Shown one piece after another: positions 1 to 6,948 of a stretch of DNA of 33,639 nt (the stretch's first letter is position 1; every line of letters begins with the position of its first letter). The notes beneath the pieces were generated by a model, which searched no databases, had not been told where the DNA came from, and saw only the letters and a program-made list of their open reading frames with translations. Both the position numbers and the translations under genes were made by a program. Source of the stretch: an uncultured bacterium (GTDB taxonomy: Bacteria; Pseudomonadota; Gammaproteobacteria; Burkholderiales; Burkholderiaceae_E); NCBI GenBank assembly GCA_903907905.1, contig CAIVPX010000133.1:1-33639 (forward strand), in the 5' to 3' direction.

Positions 1-153
1 GGCGCCCAGTTCGCCCGCAAACACCCGCCAGCGCAGGCGCTGAGCCGCCTCCACCTCGCTCCAGCTGCGCGCGAGCCGTACGCTGAGCTTTCGCTGCGAG
101 CCCTCGTCAACCGACTTGTTGCAGCCCCTCGTTGTCTCGACTTGAATCAGCAT
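1..153 (-). CDS. olsB: OlsB-like ornithine N-acyltransferase, 5' part only
   Basis: The first 51 codons of a minus-strand gene run off the left edge. They start at the ATG at 153, with AAGGGAG nine bases upstream. After a variable N-terminus of about 25 residues comes the segment EVEAAQRLRWRVFAGELGA. This is the hallmark opening of the hemolysin-like GNAT family that includes OlsB, which transfers a 3-hydroxyacyl chain from ACP to the alpha-amino group of ornithine, the first step of phosphorus-free ornithine lipids. The link to lipid replacement fits the PlcP, Ugd and GT4 genes in the window. The catalytic part is not visible, so another acyltransferase of the same family is possible. No convincing Pho box was found in its own direction. 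Confidence 0.72.
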   Translation of the reverse strand, partial: MLIQVETTRGCNKSVDEGSQRKLSVRLARSWSEVEAAQRLRWRVFAGELGA

Positions 154-254
154 GATTGGCGGCTCCCTTGAGATGCGCCAATGCTGGGCTGAGTTCTTTG
201 CAGGAATGTGTCGGTGCGATTGCGGTTTGATTGCGCGCCGCAAGGCGCGGGGCC

Positions 255-272
255 GATACACAGGCCTGTCAT
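255..272 (+). promoter_or_regulatory. Weak Pho-box candidate before the FAD oxidoreductase
   Basis: The downstream unit CTGTCAT (266-272) is a perfect Pho half-site. The upstream unit GATACAC matches only 3 of 7, with a 4-bp spacer. GAGAAT (283-288, 4 of 6 to TATAAT) lies exactly 10 bp downstream, the same geometry as the stronger boxes in this window. It points to the gene starting at 384. The half-site alone could be chance. Confidence 0.35.
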
Positions 273-383
273 TTTCGAGAATGAGAATCCGACAACAACA
301 TAGCGGCCTCGGCGCTGCGGTCGGCGTTTGACTCAGGCTGATGCGAAGCACCCGGCATGGCCCACCTTTGCGGAGAGCATTCC

Positions 384-1502
384 TTGAGACACGCCTTTGA
401 TCTGATCGTGGTTGGTGCCGGTATTGTGGGGCTCGCTTGCGCCCGAGCCGCTTCTGAGTGCGGCTGGCGGGTTCTCGTAATCGACCGAGAGCAGCAGGCG
501 ATCGGCGCCTCGATCCGGAATTTCGGCTTCATTACCGTCACCGGGCAGCGTGCCGGCAAGACCTGGGAACGAGCGATGCGCACCCGGGATCTTTGGGAGC
601 AGATCTGCCCCCGGGCCGGGATCCCGATACTTCAGCAAGGCTTGCTCCTGGCGGCCCACGAGCAGGGCGCCGAAGCGGTGCTGGACGAGTTTCTGAAGAC
701 TTCGATGGGCGAGCGTCTGCTCGATCTGTCCGCTGCCGAGGCCTGCGAGCGGGTGCCCGCCTTGCGTCGGGACGGCCTGCGTCGCGCACTGTTCAGCCCA
801 CACGAACTCAGGATCGACCCACGGACCGCCATCGCAGCGCTCGCCAATTGGCTTCGCGGTGCATGCTCAGTCCAGTTCCTCTGGGAGACCGTCGTTCGGT
901 CCGCGAATGAAGGGCAGGTCGAAACCAACCGCGGCACCTTGTACGCCGAGCGAATCGCTGTCTGCCCGGGCCCCGATCTGAGGACGCTATTTCCCGATGT
1001 CTTCGAGCGTCGCCAGACGACGCTCTGCAAGCTTCAGATGCTCCGACTCGCGCCGCGCACCACCGGGCGGCTGCCACATCCGGTCATGGGGGACTTGTCT
1101 CTCGTTCGATATGCCGGCTACGCCGAGTTGCCCGCCGCCCAGGAGTTCCGACGACAGATTCAGCAGCGATTTTCCGCCGAACTGGAGAACGGAGTTCATA
1201 TCATTGCCGTACAGTCTGCCGACGGAACCCTGACGATCGGTGACTCCCATCACTATGGCGCCAGCCCGGACCCGTTTCAGAGCGATAAGGTCGATCGTCT
1301 CATTCTCGATCAGGCAAGCCGCCTCATCGAACTCGACGATGCGCAGGTGGTCGACCGCTGGACGGGCGTCTACCCCAGTTCCACTCGCGATGCGTTCATC
1401 GATGCGCCGGCACCCAGGCTTCGAGTCGTGAGCGTCACCAGCGGCACGGGCATGAGCACAGGTCTGGCAATTGGCGAAGAAGTCATTTCGGAGTGGCGCT
1501 GA
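384..1502 (+). CDS. FAD-dependent oxidoreductase of the phosphonate-associated DadA-like family (TIGR03364 type)
   Basis: A DAO/DadA-fold flavoprotein of about 372 residues. The N-terminal Rossmann motif GAGIVG is at residues 11-16, followed by the segment SIRNFGFITVTGQ, typical of the TIGR03364 clade that recurs in phosphonate catabolism loci. Related enzymes have been reported to oxidise 2-aminoethylphosphonate or its N-alkyl forms to phosphonoacetaldehyde, which here would feed PhnY and PhnA. I prefer the TTG at 384 because GGAGAG lies six bases upstream and the protein then begins right before the FAD motif. An in-frame ATG at 357 adds nine residues but has no ribosome site. The gene is about 10 kb from phnY and transcribed alone, convergent with the GT4 gene. 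No PhnW transaminase is visible, so this enzyme may be the entry step. The exact substrate is inferred. Confidence 0.8.
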   Translation: MRHAFDLIVVGAGIVGLACARAASECGWRVLVIDREQQAIGASIRNFGFITVTGQRAGKTWERAMRTRDLWEQICPRAGIPILQQGLLLAAHEQGAEAVLDEFLKTSMGERLLDLSAAEACERVPALRRDGLRRALFSPHELRIDPRTAIAALANWLRGACSVQFLWETVVRSANEGQVETNRGTLYAERIAVCPGPDLRTLFPDVFERRQTTLCKLQMLRLAPRTTGRLPHPVMGDLSLVRYAGYAELPAAQEFRRQIQQRFSAELENGVHIIAVQSADGTLTIGDSHHYGASPDPFQSDKVDRLILDQASRLIELDDAQVVDRWTGVYPSSTRDAFIDAPAPRLRVVSVTSGTGMSTGLAIGEEVISEWR

Positions 1503-1589
1503 ACCAGGCGCCAGCCCTCCCCCCGCACGACTGAATCAGGCGGCCGCATTACGCGATTGTTCGCGACCGACACTGCATTGGCCGACGCC

Positions 1590-2807
1590 TCAGGAACGAT
1601 GCAGATTTCCCGTGTGCAGCGTGCGTGGCTGCGTGCCGGCAACCGATACTCTGGACAGGTCGATCGTCGACTCGAGCAGCGATTCGAATCGGGCGACGAC
1701 CGCAGACCAGTCAAAACTGCGCGCGCTGAGCGCCGCTCGCTGACCGAGCAGGCGCATGTGATCGGGTTGGGCAACAATCGCCTCGGCCAATGAAACGAAG
1801 CCAACCGTGTCGCCTGGCTCCGCCAAAAGCCCATCGACACCCGGATCGATCACCTCGGCCGCTGCAGCGTGTCGAAAGGCCACGACCGGCAGGCCGCTCG
1901 CCATCGCCTCAATCACGACATTACCGAAGGTTTCCGACAGGCTGGGAAAAAGAAACAGGTCGGCACTCGCGTAATGCTCGGCCAGGGCATCACCGCTCTG
2001 GTGTCCGGCAAACACCGCGGACGGACACCGGCCCGCCAGATAGGTGCGCAGGGGACCGTCGCCGACCAGGACGAGCTTTGCGCCAGGATTGCGTCTGCGG
2101 ACCGCCTCGAAGGCTCCGATGACCAGATCGAGGTTCTTCTCCGCTGCCAGCCGCCCCACGCAGATCACGACCAGCGACTTCTCATCAGCCCCCCAACTCG
2201 CTCTGAGCGACGGGCTTCGGTGCCCAGGGTTGAACAGCCCGGTATTGACCCCACGCCCCACGACATGCAGCCGCTTGAAACCTGCGTGCGACAGTTCGTC
2301 ACGCAGCGCCTGCGTCGGCACCATGGTGCAATGGGCGAGGTTATGAAACTTTCGCAGGTACGCCATGATGGGCCGGGCGAGGAACCCCATCCCGTAATGC
2401 CGGCTGTAGCTGTGGAAGTTGGTCCTGAAGTCGGTCGATACGACAAGGCGGAGTTTGCGGGCAGCTTGCAGTGCAGACCACCCCAGCGGTCCCTCGGTTG
2501 CAATGTGCACAAGGTCGGGGCGATCGCTCGCCCACAGCCGGACCAGATGCCCCTTCGACGGCATTCCCATCGTCAGTTCAGGATACCGGGGGACCGGCAT
2601 TCCTCGCATGAGTACCTCATGAAAGCGGCCCCCGGAATACGCTGGATTGCCACCTGTGCCTGAGGCGCCCCGCCTGACTCGAACCAGCTGAATCGAGTGG
2701 TTGCGGTGCCTCATCCCCTCCAGCAAACGGGACAGGCTGAGTGCGACACCGTTGACATCGGGTGGGTAGGTCTCGGTGATGACTGCAAGCCTCAGCGAGC
2801 GGTTCAT
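1590..2807 (-). CDS. GT4 glycosyltransferase, candidate diacylglycerol glycosyltransferase
   Basis: A GT-B fold glycosyltransferase of about 405 residues. It opens with RLAVITETYPPDVNGVA, the usual N-terminus of this GT4 group. It has a hinge CVGRLAAEKNLDLVI and ends with the nucleotide-sugar motif PSLSETFGNVVIEAMASG, whose two Glu residues are spaced as in retaining GT4 enzymes. Known relatives (Agt-type enzymes) glucosylate or glucuronosylate diacylglycerol released by PlcP during phosphate starvation. PlcP and Ugd in the same window and a Pho box directly upstream support that role, but the acceptor is inferred. An in-frame ATG at 2855 has GGAGG 12 bases upstream. However, the Pho box at 2878-2895 would place transcription start near 2855, so I favour the ATG at 2807, which also gives the family N-terminus. 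Other GT4 roles in polysaccharide synthesis remain possible. Confidence 0.78.
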   Translation of the reverse strand: MNRSLRLAVITETYPPDVNGVALSLSRLLEGMRHRNHSIQLVRVRRGASGTGGNPAYSGGRFHEVLMRGMPVPRYPELTMGMPSKGHLVRLWASDRPDLVHIATEGPLGWSALQAARKLRLVVSTDFRTNFHSYSRHYGMGFLARPIMAYLRKFHNLAHCTMVPTQALRDELSHAGFKRLHVVGRGVNTGLFNPGHRSPSLRASWGADEKSLVVICVGRLAAEKNLDLVIGAFEAVRRRNPGAKLVLVGDGPLRTYLAGRCPSAVFAGHQSGDALAEHYASADLFLFPSLSETFGNVVIEAMASGLPVVAFRHAAAAEVIDPGVDGLLAEPGDTVGFVSLAEAIVAQPDHMRLLGQRAALSARSFDWSAVVARFESLLESTIDLSRVSVAGTQPRTLHTGNLHRS

Positions 2808-2877
2808 CGCCGGCAGTCGTTCGATTTCGATACCAGCTTGAATGTCAGCGTTCATGCATTCATGTTGCCTCCGCCAT

Positions 2878-2895
2878 GCAACAGTTTTGTGACAG
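2878..2895 (-). promoter_or_regulatory. Pho box upstream of the GT4 gene
   Basis: Read on the minus strand the site is CTGTCACAAAACTGTTGC. The first unit CTGTCAC matches the CTGTCAT consensus at 6 of 7 positions. The spacer is AAAA, as in the enterobacterial consensus, and the second unit CTGTTGC matches 4 of 7. CAACAT (2867-2862) follows after 10 bp as a weak -10. The site points to the glycosyltransferase gene. Confidence 0.68.
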
Positions 2896-2931
2896 GGCGC
2901 GGCTTCGCGATGACTTCGGATTGCAACCTGA

Positions 2932-2949
2932 TCGTCACTTCACCTTCAC
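2932..2949 (+). promoter_or_regulatory. Pho-box candidate upstream of the Mpo1-like gene
   Basis: TCGTCAC, spacer TTCA, then CCTTCAC; each unit matches the CTGTCAT consensus at 4 of 7. Ten bases downstream is CACAAT (2960-2965), a 4 of 6 match to TATAAT, which is the spacing seen at the pstS and phnC boxes. The first unit is close to that of the ugd box. It points to the gene starting at 3014 and lies just beside the opposite-facing box of the GT4 gene. Confidence 0.42.
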
Positions 2950-3013
2950 ACCGGCGCCACACAATCGACGCGAACCGGATGACCTCTCAAACCCGATGAC
3001 CGGAGCCAACGGA

Positions 3014-3622
3014 ATGAAGACTTTCCTGCAAGAGCTGCGCCAACAGCGCTGGGACGATCACCGCTACTACCATCACTGCAGAATCAACCAAAGCCTGCAT
3101 CTGCTGAGCGCGTGCAGCTTTCTGGTGGCTTATGCGGTGCTGCTCATCGATCCCGCCTGGTCGGCCATCATCGCCTGGTGCATTTCGATGGTGTCGCGGC
3201 AGGCCGGTCACTTCTTCTTTGAGCCGCGCGGCTTTGATTACGTCAACAACGCCAGCGACGCGCACAAGGAAGCCATCAAGGTGGGCTACAACATCCGTCG
3301 CAAGATCGTGCTGATGGCGATCTGGCTGGGCTGCCCGGTCGTCCTCTGGTTCCAGCCTTCCCTGTTCGGCTTCATCGAAGCCGCCGGCGACCTTGCAGGC
3401 TACGTCCACGATGTTGGCATGAGCTGGCTCGCGCTCGGTGTGGCCGGCTTGGTGTTTCGGGTTTTGCAACTCACGATCCAGCAAAACCTCTTCACCGGCC
3501 TGGTCTGGGCAACCAAAATCCTGACCGACCCGTTTCATGATGTCCTGCTTTATCACAAGGCGCCGCGGGCGCTGCTGCGCGGCGAGCGCTTCGATCCCAT
3601 GGAGCGCACCAAGGCTCATTGA
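3014..3622 (+). CDS. Mpo1/DUF962-like integral membrane protein with extended C-terminus
   Basis: About 202 residues with several hydrophobic segments. The N-terminal half shows the pattern of the Mpo1-like (DUF962, YGL010w) family: YYHHCRINQSLHLL (His, then Asn, then His) followed about 40 residues later by RQAGHFFFEPRGFD (Gly-His and Phe-Glu). Yeast Mpo1 is an iron-dependent dioxygenase that shortens 2-hydroxy fatty acids. The second half, with further membrane segments and an FTGLVWATKILTDPFHD region, is not part of the minimal family. The ATG at 3014 has GGAG eight bases upstream; an ATG at 2996 and another at 2876 lack a ribosome site. It lies between a GT4 enzyme and a membrane-anchored aminotransferase, which suggests lipid metabolism. 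I recognise the motif, not a tested function. Confidence 0.55.
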   Translation: MKTFLQELRQQRWDDHRYYHHCRINQSLHLLSACSFLVAYAVLLIDPAWSAIIAWCISMVSRQAGHFFFEPRGFDYVNNASDAHKEAIKVGYNIRRKIVLMAIWLGCPVVLWFQPSLFGFIEAAGDLAGYVHDVGMSWLALGVAGLVFRVLQLTIQQNLFTGLVWATKILTDPFHDVLLYHKAPRALLRGERFDPMERTKAH

Positions 3623-3719
3623 ACTTGATACATAGACCCTGTGTGCGCCGGCGCCGGTGGCTGACCGGCCGAGCGGGGCAGCGGCGACTTGCGCGCACGC
3701 GCTGCGCCGCGCCACCGCA

Positions 3720-5375
3720 TCACGAGCGATGAGCCAGCCTGCTGAACATCTCGCCAAGGATGGCCCTGCGAATCGACTTGTTCGAGACCGGCGGACCGTC
3801 CCACCAGCCGTCGACCTGCATCGCCTCACATGCCTGCACGAAGCGCCGGGCGACCTCGTCAAAGTCGCTCTGAGAATAGTTGAGCGTGAAGATCATCCGG
3901 CCGCTGCCGACCCAACTCAGTGCCAGCCCATTCAGGCGCAGGTAGAACTGAAGCATCCAGTTGTATCTGGCCGACTGCGTGTAGATCACCGTCCAGACCG
4001 ACGACATATTCGCCACACGCACCGGCAGCGAAGCCGCATCGAGCATGGCGTTGAGTTGCGCGGCACGACTGTCCCAGGTCTGATCCAGCCCGTCGTAGAG
4101 CCTGGCGACCTCCGGTCTTTCGATCGCGTCGAGAAAGGCACTCATGCTACCCATGACATAGGGATGCGCATTGAACGTTCCGCGCGCAAAGCAGATATCA
4201 GCGGGGCGATCCTCGCGGAATCGCTTCATCAGGTCCGCTCGGCCACAGACAACGCCCACGGGCAGGCCGCCCCCCAAGGTCTTGCCGTAGGTCACCATGT
4301 CCGCTCGAACGCCGAAGTACTCCTGGGCACCCGCGGGTGCAAGGCGAAAGCCGAGGAATACCTCGTCCATGATCAGCACGATCCCCCGCTCGGAGCAAAC
4401 CTCTCGAAGGGCTCGCAGCCAGCGCGTGTAGGCCTCACGGTCGTATGCGGCGCGGCGCCCGCTGTCGACCAGCGACGAGTCTCCGGGGGCTGGGGCATTG
4501 GGGTGCAAGGCCTGCAAGGGGTTGATCAGCACACAGGCGATGTCTTTTCTCTTTCTCAGCACCTGAAGACTGCGGGGATCCATCTCGCTCAGTGTGTAGG
4601 TTTCCCGCGGGGGGAGCGGGTTCCCCGGCCCGGGCTGAACATCCTCCCACCAGCCATGATAGGCACCGCAGAACCGCACGAGGTGGGTTCGACGCGTGTG
4701 GTATCTCGCAAGCCGCACGGCCTGCATCACGGCCTCGGTCCCGGACATGTGAAAGGACACCTCGTCGAGCCCGGAAATCCGCTTCAGTCGCGCCACGTTG
4801 TCGAGCACGCACGGGTGATACGCACCCAGAACAGGGCCGAGGGCTTCAGCCTTTTGAGCACCGGCCTCGATCGTCGTCTTGTAGAAGTCATTGCCAAAGA
4901 GATTGACCCCGTAAGAGCCGGTGAGGTCATAGAACTCATTACCGTCGACATCTTCGAGCATGACGCCCCGGGATCTCGCGACGAAACTGCTGGTTTCGAG
5001 GTAACGACCCACGACATCGCTGTACTGGAACGGAACCCTGTATCTGGACGTGAACTGCAAGTCGGACAGTCCGGCCTTCGTCTCGCGCGTCATGTCAGCG
5101 CCAATTGGAAAGCGAGTTCGAAACTCAGCGCTCAGCCGTTCCATCGCGCCGCGCCGTCGACGGGCCACCTCGTCGCCGGCGCCATCCGACGCAAAGAATT
5201 CCGCGTCAGTGAAGCTGTACCCGGGGAGCAGGCCCGCGACGCGCTTGGCGATTCGGGAATGGCCCGAGAGAGAGCGGTGCTTGGCCCGCGAAAGCTCGAT
5301 TCGTCGAACCGCCTTGGGCGACAACCAGGCGAGCACACCGGCGGCAATCGCCGACAGGACCAGACTCTCTTGCAT
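3720..5375 (-). CDS. Membrane-anchored class III aminotransferase (glutamate-1-semialdehyde aminomutase-like)
   Basis: A PLP-dependent fold-type I, class III enzyme of 551 residues, about 100 longer than usual because of its N-terminus. Residues 4-19 (SLVLSAIAAGVLAWLS) form a hydrophobic anchor followed by a basic stretch. The catalytic core starts near residue 115. Visible cofactor features are SGTEA (211-215), AYHGWW (238-243), MDEV with Asp337, and YGKTLGGG with the Schiff-base Lys365. The ATG at 5375 has GAGGT five bases upstream. The gene is divergent from the phosphatidylserine decarboxylase homologue with only about 56 bases between starts, and convergent with the Mpo1-like gene. The anchor and neighbours suggest an amine-forming step on a lipid or lipid precursor. 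This is inference; a soluble-metabolite transaminase or aminomutase cannot be excluded. It is not a hemL housekeeping gene by length or context. Confidence 0.7.
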   Translation of the reverse strand: MQESLVLSAIAAGVLAWLSPKAVRRIELSRAKHRSLSGHSRIAKRVAGLLPGYSFTDAEFFASDGAGDEVARRRRGAMERLSAEFRTRFPIGADMTRETKAGLSDLQFTSRYRVPFQYSDVVGRYLETSSFVARSRGVMLEDVDGNEFYDLTGSYGVNLFGNDFYKTTIEAGAQKAEALGPVLGAYHPCVLDNVARLKRISGLDEVSFHMSGTEAVMQAVRLARYHTRRTHLVRFCGAYHGWWEDVQPGPGNPLPPRETYTLSEMDPRSLQVLRKRKDIACVLINPLQALHPNAPAPGDSSLVDSGRRAAYDREAYTRWLRALREVCSERGIVLIMDEVFLGFRLAPAGAQEYFGVRADMVTYGKTLGGGLPVGVVCGRADLMKRFREDRPADICFARGTFNAHPYVMGSMSAFLDAIERPEVARLYDGLDQTWDSRAAQLNAMLDAASLPVRVANMSSVWTVIYTQSARYNWMLQFYLRLNGLALSWVGSGRMIFTLNYSQSDFDEVARRFVQACEAMQVDGWWDGPPVSNKSIRRAILGEMFSRLAHRS

Positions 5376-5431
5376 TGAACACCTCGATTGGCTTCCAAAC
5401 CCCACTTTTACCCAAGACGCTTGACAATCCG

Positions 5432-6304
5432 ATGAAGGTCAACATGCTTAGACGACTGACTTCCAACCCGACCCTCAATTTCCTGATCACCAATCGAATT
5501 CCAAGGACGCTGCTGACCATCGTCTTCGGCAAGTTCAGCCGAATTCGTAGTCCGGCGCTGGCACGTCTTTCGATCGCGATCTGGCGACGCTTCACCGATC
5601 TGGATCTGAGCGACTCGGCGGCACAATCTTTCGACAGCGTTCATGCGTGCTTTACCCGTCGACTCGTTCCCGGGGCGCGTCCGATCGACAACGCCCCGGC
5701 GATCCTGGTCAGCCCCTGCGATGCCATCGTTGGCGCGTTCGGGCAAATCGACAGCGGGCTCATGCTGCAGGCCAAGGGCATGTCATACAGCCTTGATGAC
5801 CTGCTTGGACCGAGCCAGGATCCGGCCCGCTTCGAGGGCGGGACCTACGTCACCCTCAGACTCACCTCGAGCATGTACCATCGCTTTCACAGCCCCGCGG
5901 CGATACGGATCCGTCATGTCACCTACATCAGCGGCGACGCGTGGAACGTGAACCCCGCCGCGTTGGATCGGATTCCGAGACTCTTCTGCAGAAATGAGCG
6001 CGCCGTCATTGAGGCTGAACTTCAGGATGACGGCACGCCGATCGTGCTGGTACCCGTCGCCGCTGTGCTGGTCGCCAGCATCCGACTGAGCTTCGCCGAC
6101 GTGTTGCTGCACCTTCGATACCGAGGGCCAAACGAGATCGTCTGCGACCACATGAGCCACCGAGGCGATGAACTCGGATGGTTTGAGCATGGCTCTACCA
6201 TCATCGTGATCGCCCCGGCAGGCTTCGAGCCCGCTCAGACGATCGAGCGTGGGCGAACCATCCGCATGGGCAACAGGCTATTTCAGCGAACACAAGCGCG
6301 ATAG
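5432..6304 (+). CDS. Phosphatidylserine decarboxylase homologue (proenzyme)
   Basis: About 290 residues, normal for a bacterial PSD. It keeps the residues needed for self-cleavage and decarboxylation: Asp97 in SPCDAIVG, the YHRFHSP segment with His150 and His153, the KGMSYSLDDLLG motif, and the C-terminal FEHGST site where Ser255 would become the pyruvoyl group. PSDs turn phosphatidylserine into phosphatidylethanolamine at the inner membrane. The ATG at 5432 is given; an ATG at 5444 has AAGG five bases upstream and may be the true start. There is no phosphatidylserine synthase beside it, unlike housekeeping psd-pss pairs. Together with the divergent aminotransferase this suggests a second PSD with a specialised aminolipid substrate, which is inference. 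Confidence 0.85.
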   Translation: MKVNMLRRLTSNPTLNFLITNRIPRTLLTIVFGKFSRIRSPALARLSIAIWRRFTDLDLSDSAAQSFDSVHACFTRRLVPGARPIDNAPAILVSPCDAIVGAFGQIDSGLMLQAKGMSYSLDDLLGPSQDPARFEGGTYVTLRLTSSMYHRFHSPAAIRIRHVTYISGDAWNVNPAALDRIPRLFCRNERAVIEAELQDDGTPIVLVPVAAVLVASIRLSFADVLLHLRYRGPNEIVCDHMSHRGDELGWFEHGSTIIVIAPAGFEPAQTIERGRTIRMGNRLFQRTQAR

Positions 6305-6344
6305 CCAGACCGGCTGGACCCGCAACCGGCAGCGCACAGGGGGG

Positions 6345-6926
6345 TCAGTCCTGCTCCGCCTGCCAGGACGGCCGCGCACAGGCTCGAAGTGCGTCGGCAA
6401 ACTCGCCGAACTCGGGCGCCGGTCCATCCGGATCCTTGGCGAGCTCATCGATGCGGCGTAACGAAAGCGCCTCGCGCCAACCCGCGGTCATCCGAAATGC
6501 AGCGACCTCGGTGTCCGACATGAGTCCGCCCTGCAGGGCAAGGCTTTGCACCGAGTCTGAGGACAGCAAGCCCAGATAGCCACGCTCAACGGTGCAAAGG
6601 TAGCGCTTGGCCTGCACGTGGAGCCGGATGGGCTCGGTGACATCAGCACCAAAGTACCGCTCGAGCCAGTCGGCACCGACGACTTCATGATGGTCGTCGA
6701 TGCCCTCGGAGGATGGCTTGTCGCCGAGCGGATGGATCATATGACCAATGTCGTGCAACAGCGCCGCCACCACCAGCGCATCGCCCAGGCCGAGTTCGCG
6801 CGCCTTGGACGCCGCCTGCAGCGCATGGGCGCGCTGGTTGACCTGAGTAAGCCCGTACCGCTGTCTTGCCTTCCCCTCGTAGAGCGCACTCAGCTCAGAA
6901 ACGATACTTTCCGCAAATTCGCTCAT
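6345..6926 (-). CDS. HD-domain phosphonate oxygenase, PhnZ/TmpB-like
   Basis: A 193-residue HD protein of the group found in phosphonate operons (TIGR03276 type). PhnZ is a mixed-valence di-iron oxygenase that cleaves 2-amino-1-hydroxyethylphosphonate to glycine and phosphate. All expected iron ligands are present: His34, His58-Asp59 in LLHDIGH, His80, His103 and Asp160. Tyr24, the iron-capping Tyr of PhnZ, is kept, but the position of PhnZ Glu27 is Thr here. That suggests a different substrate, perhaps an N-substituted or otherwise modified hydroxyphosphonate as for TmpB. It is last in the phnCDE-phnA-adh operon, 22 bases after adh. No Fe/2-oxoglutarate hydroxylase partner (PhnY* or TmpA) is visible in the window. 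Confidence 0.78.
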   Translation of the reverse strand: MSEFAESIVSELSALYEGKARQRYGLTQVNQRAHALQAASKARELGLGDALVVAALLHDIGHMIHPLGDKPSSEGIDDHHEVVGADWLERYFGADVTEPIRLHVQAKRYLCTVERGYLGLLSSDSVQSLALQGGLMSDTEVAAFRMTAGWREALSLRRIDELAKDPDGPAPEFGEFADALRACARPSWQAEQD

Positions 6927-6948
6927 GCTCGCTCAATCCACTTCAGCA

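Noticed and set aside
234-249. Hairpin CGCGCC-GCAA-GGCGCG between olsB and the FAD gene
   Set aside because: It has no U-tract and lies upstream of both divergent genes, so it cannot be a terminator; probably chance in GC-rich sequence.
3653-3669. Short stem-loop between the convergent Mpo1-like and aminotransferase genes
   Set aside because: A 6-bp stem with a 5-base loop and no U-tract on either strand; too weak to call a terminator.
3657-5378. Long open reading frame on the plus strand, opposite the aminotransferase
   Set aside because: It is antisense to a clear PLP enzyme, has no recognisable domain and is rich in His, Arg and Gln as expected for a shadow of high-GC coding sequence.
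5402-5425. Possible Pho box before the aminotransferase (TTGTCAA then CTTGGGT on the minus strand)
   Set aside because: The second unit matches 3 of 7 and no -10 lies at the expected distance.
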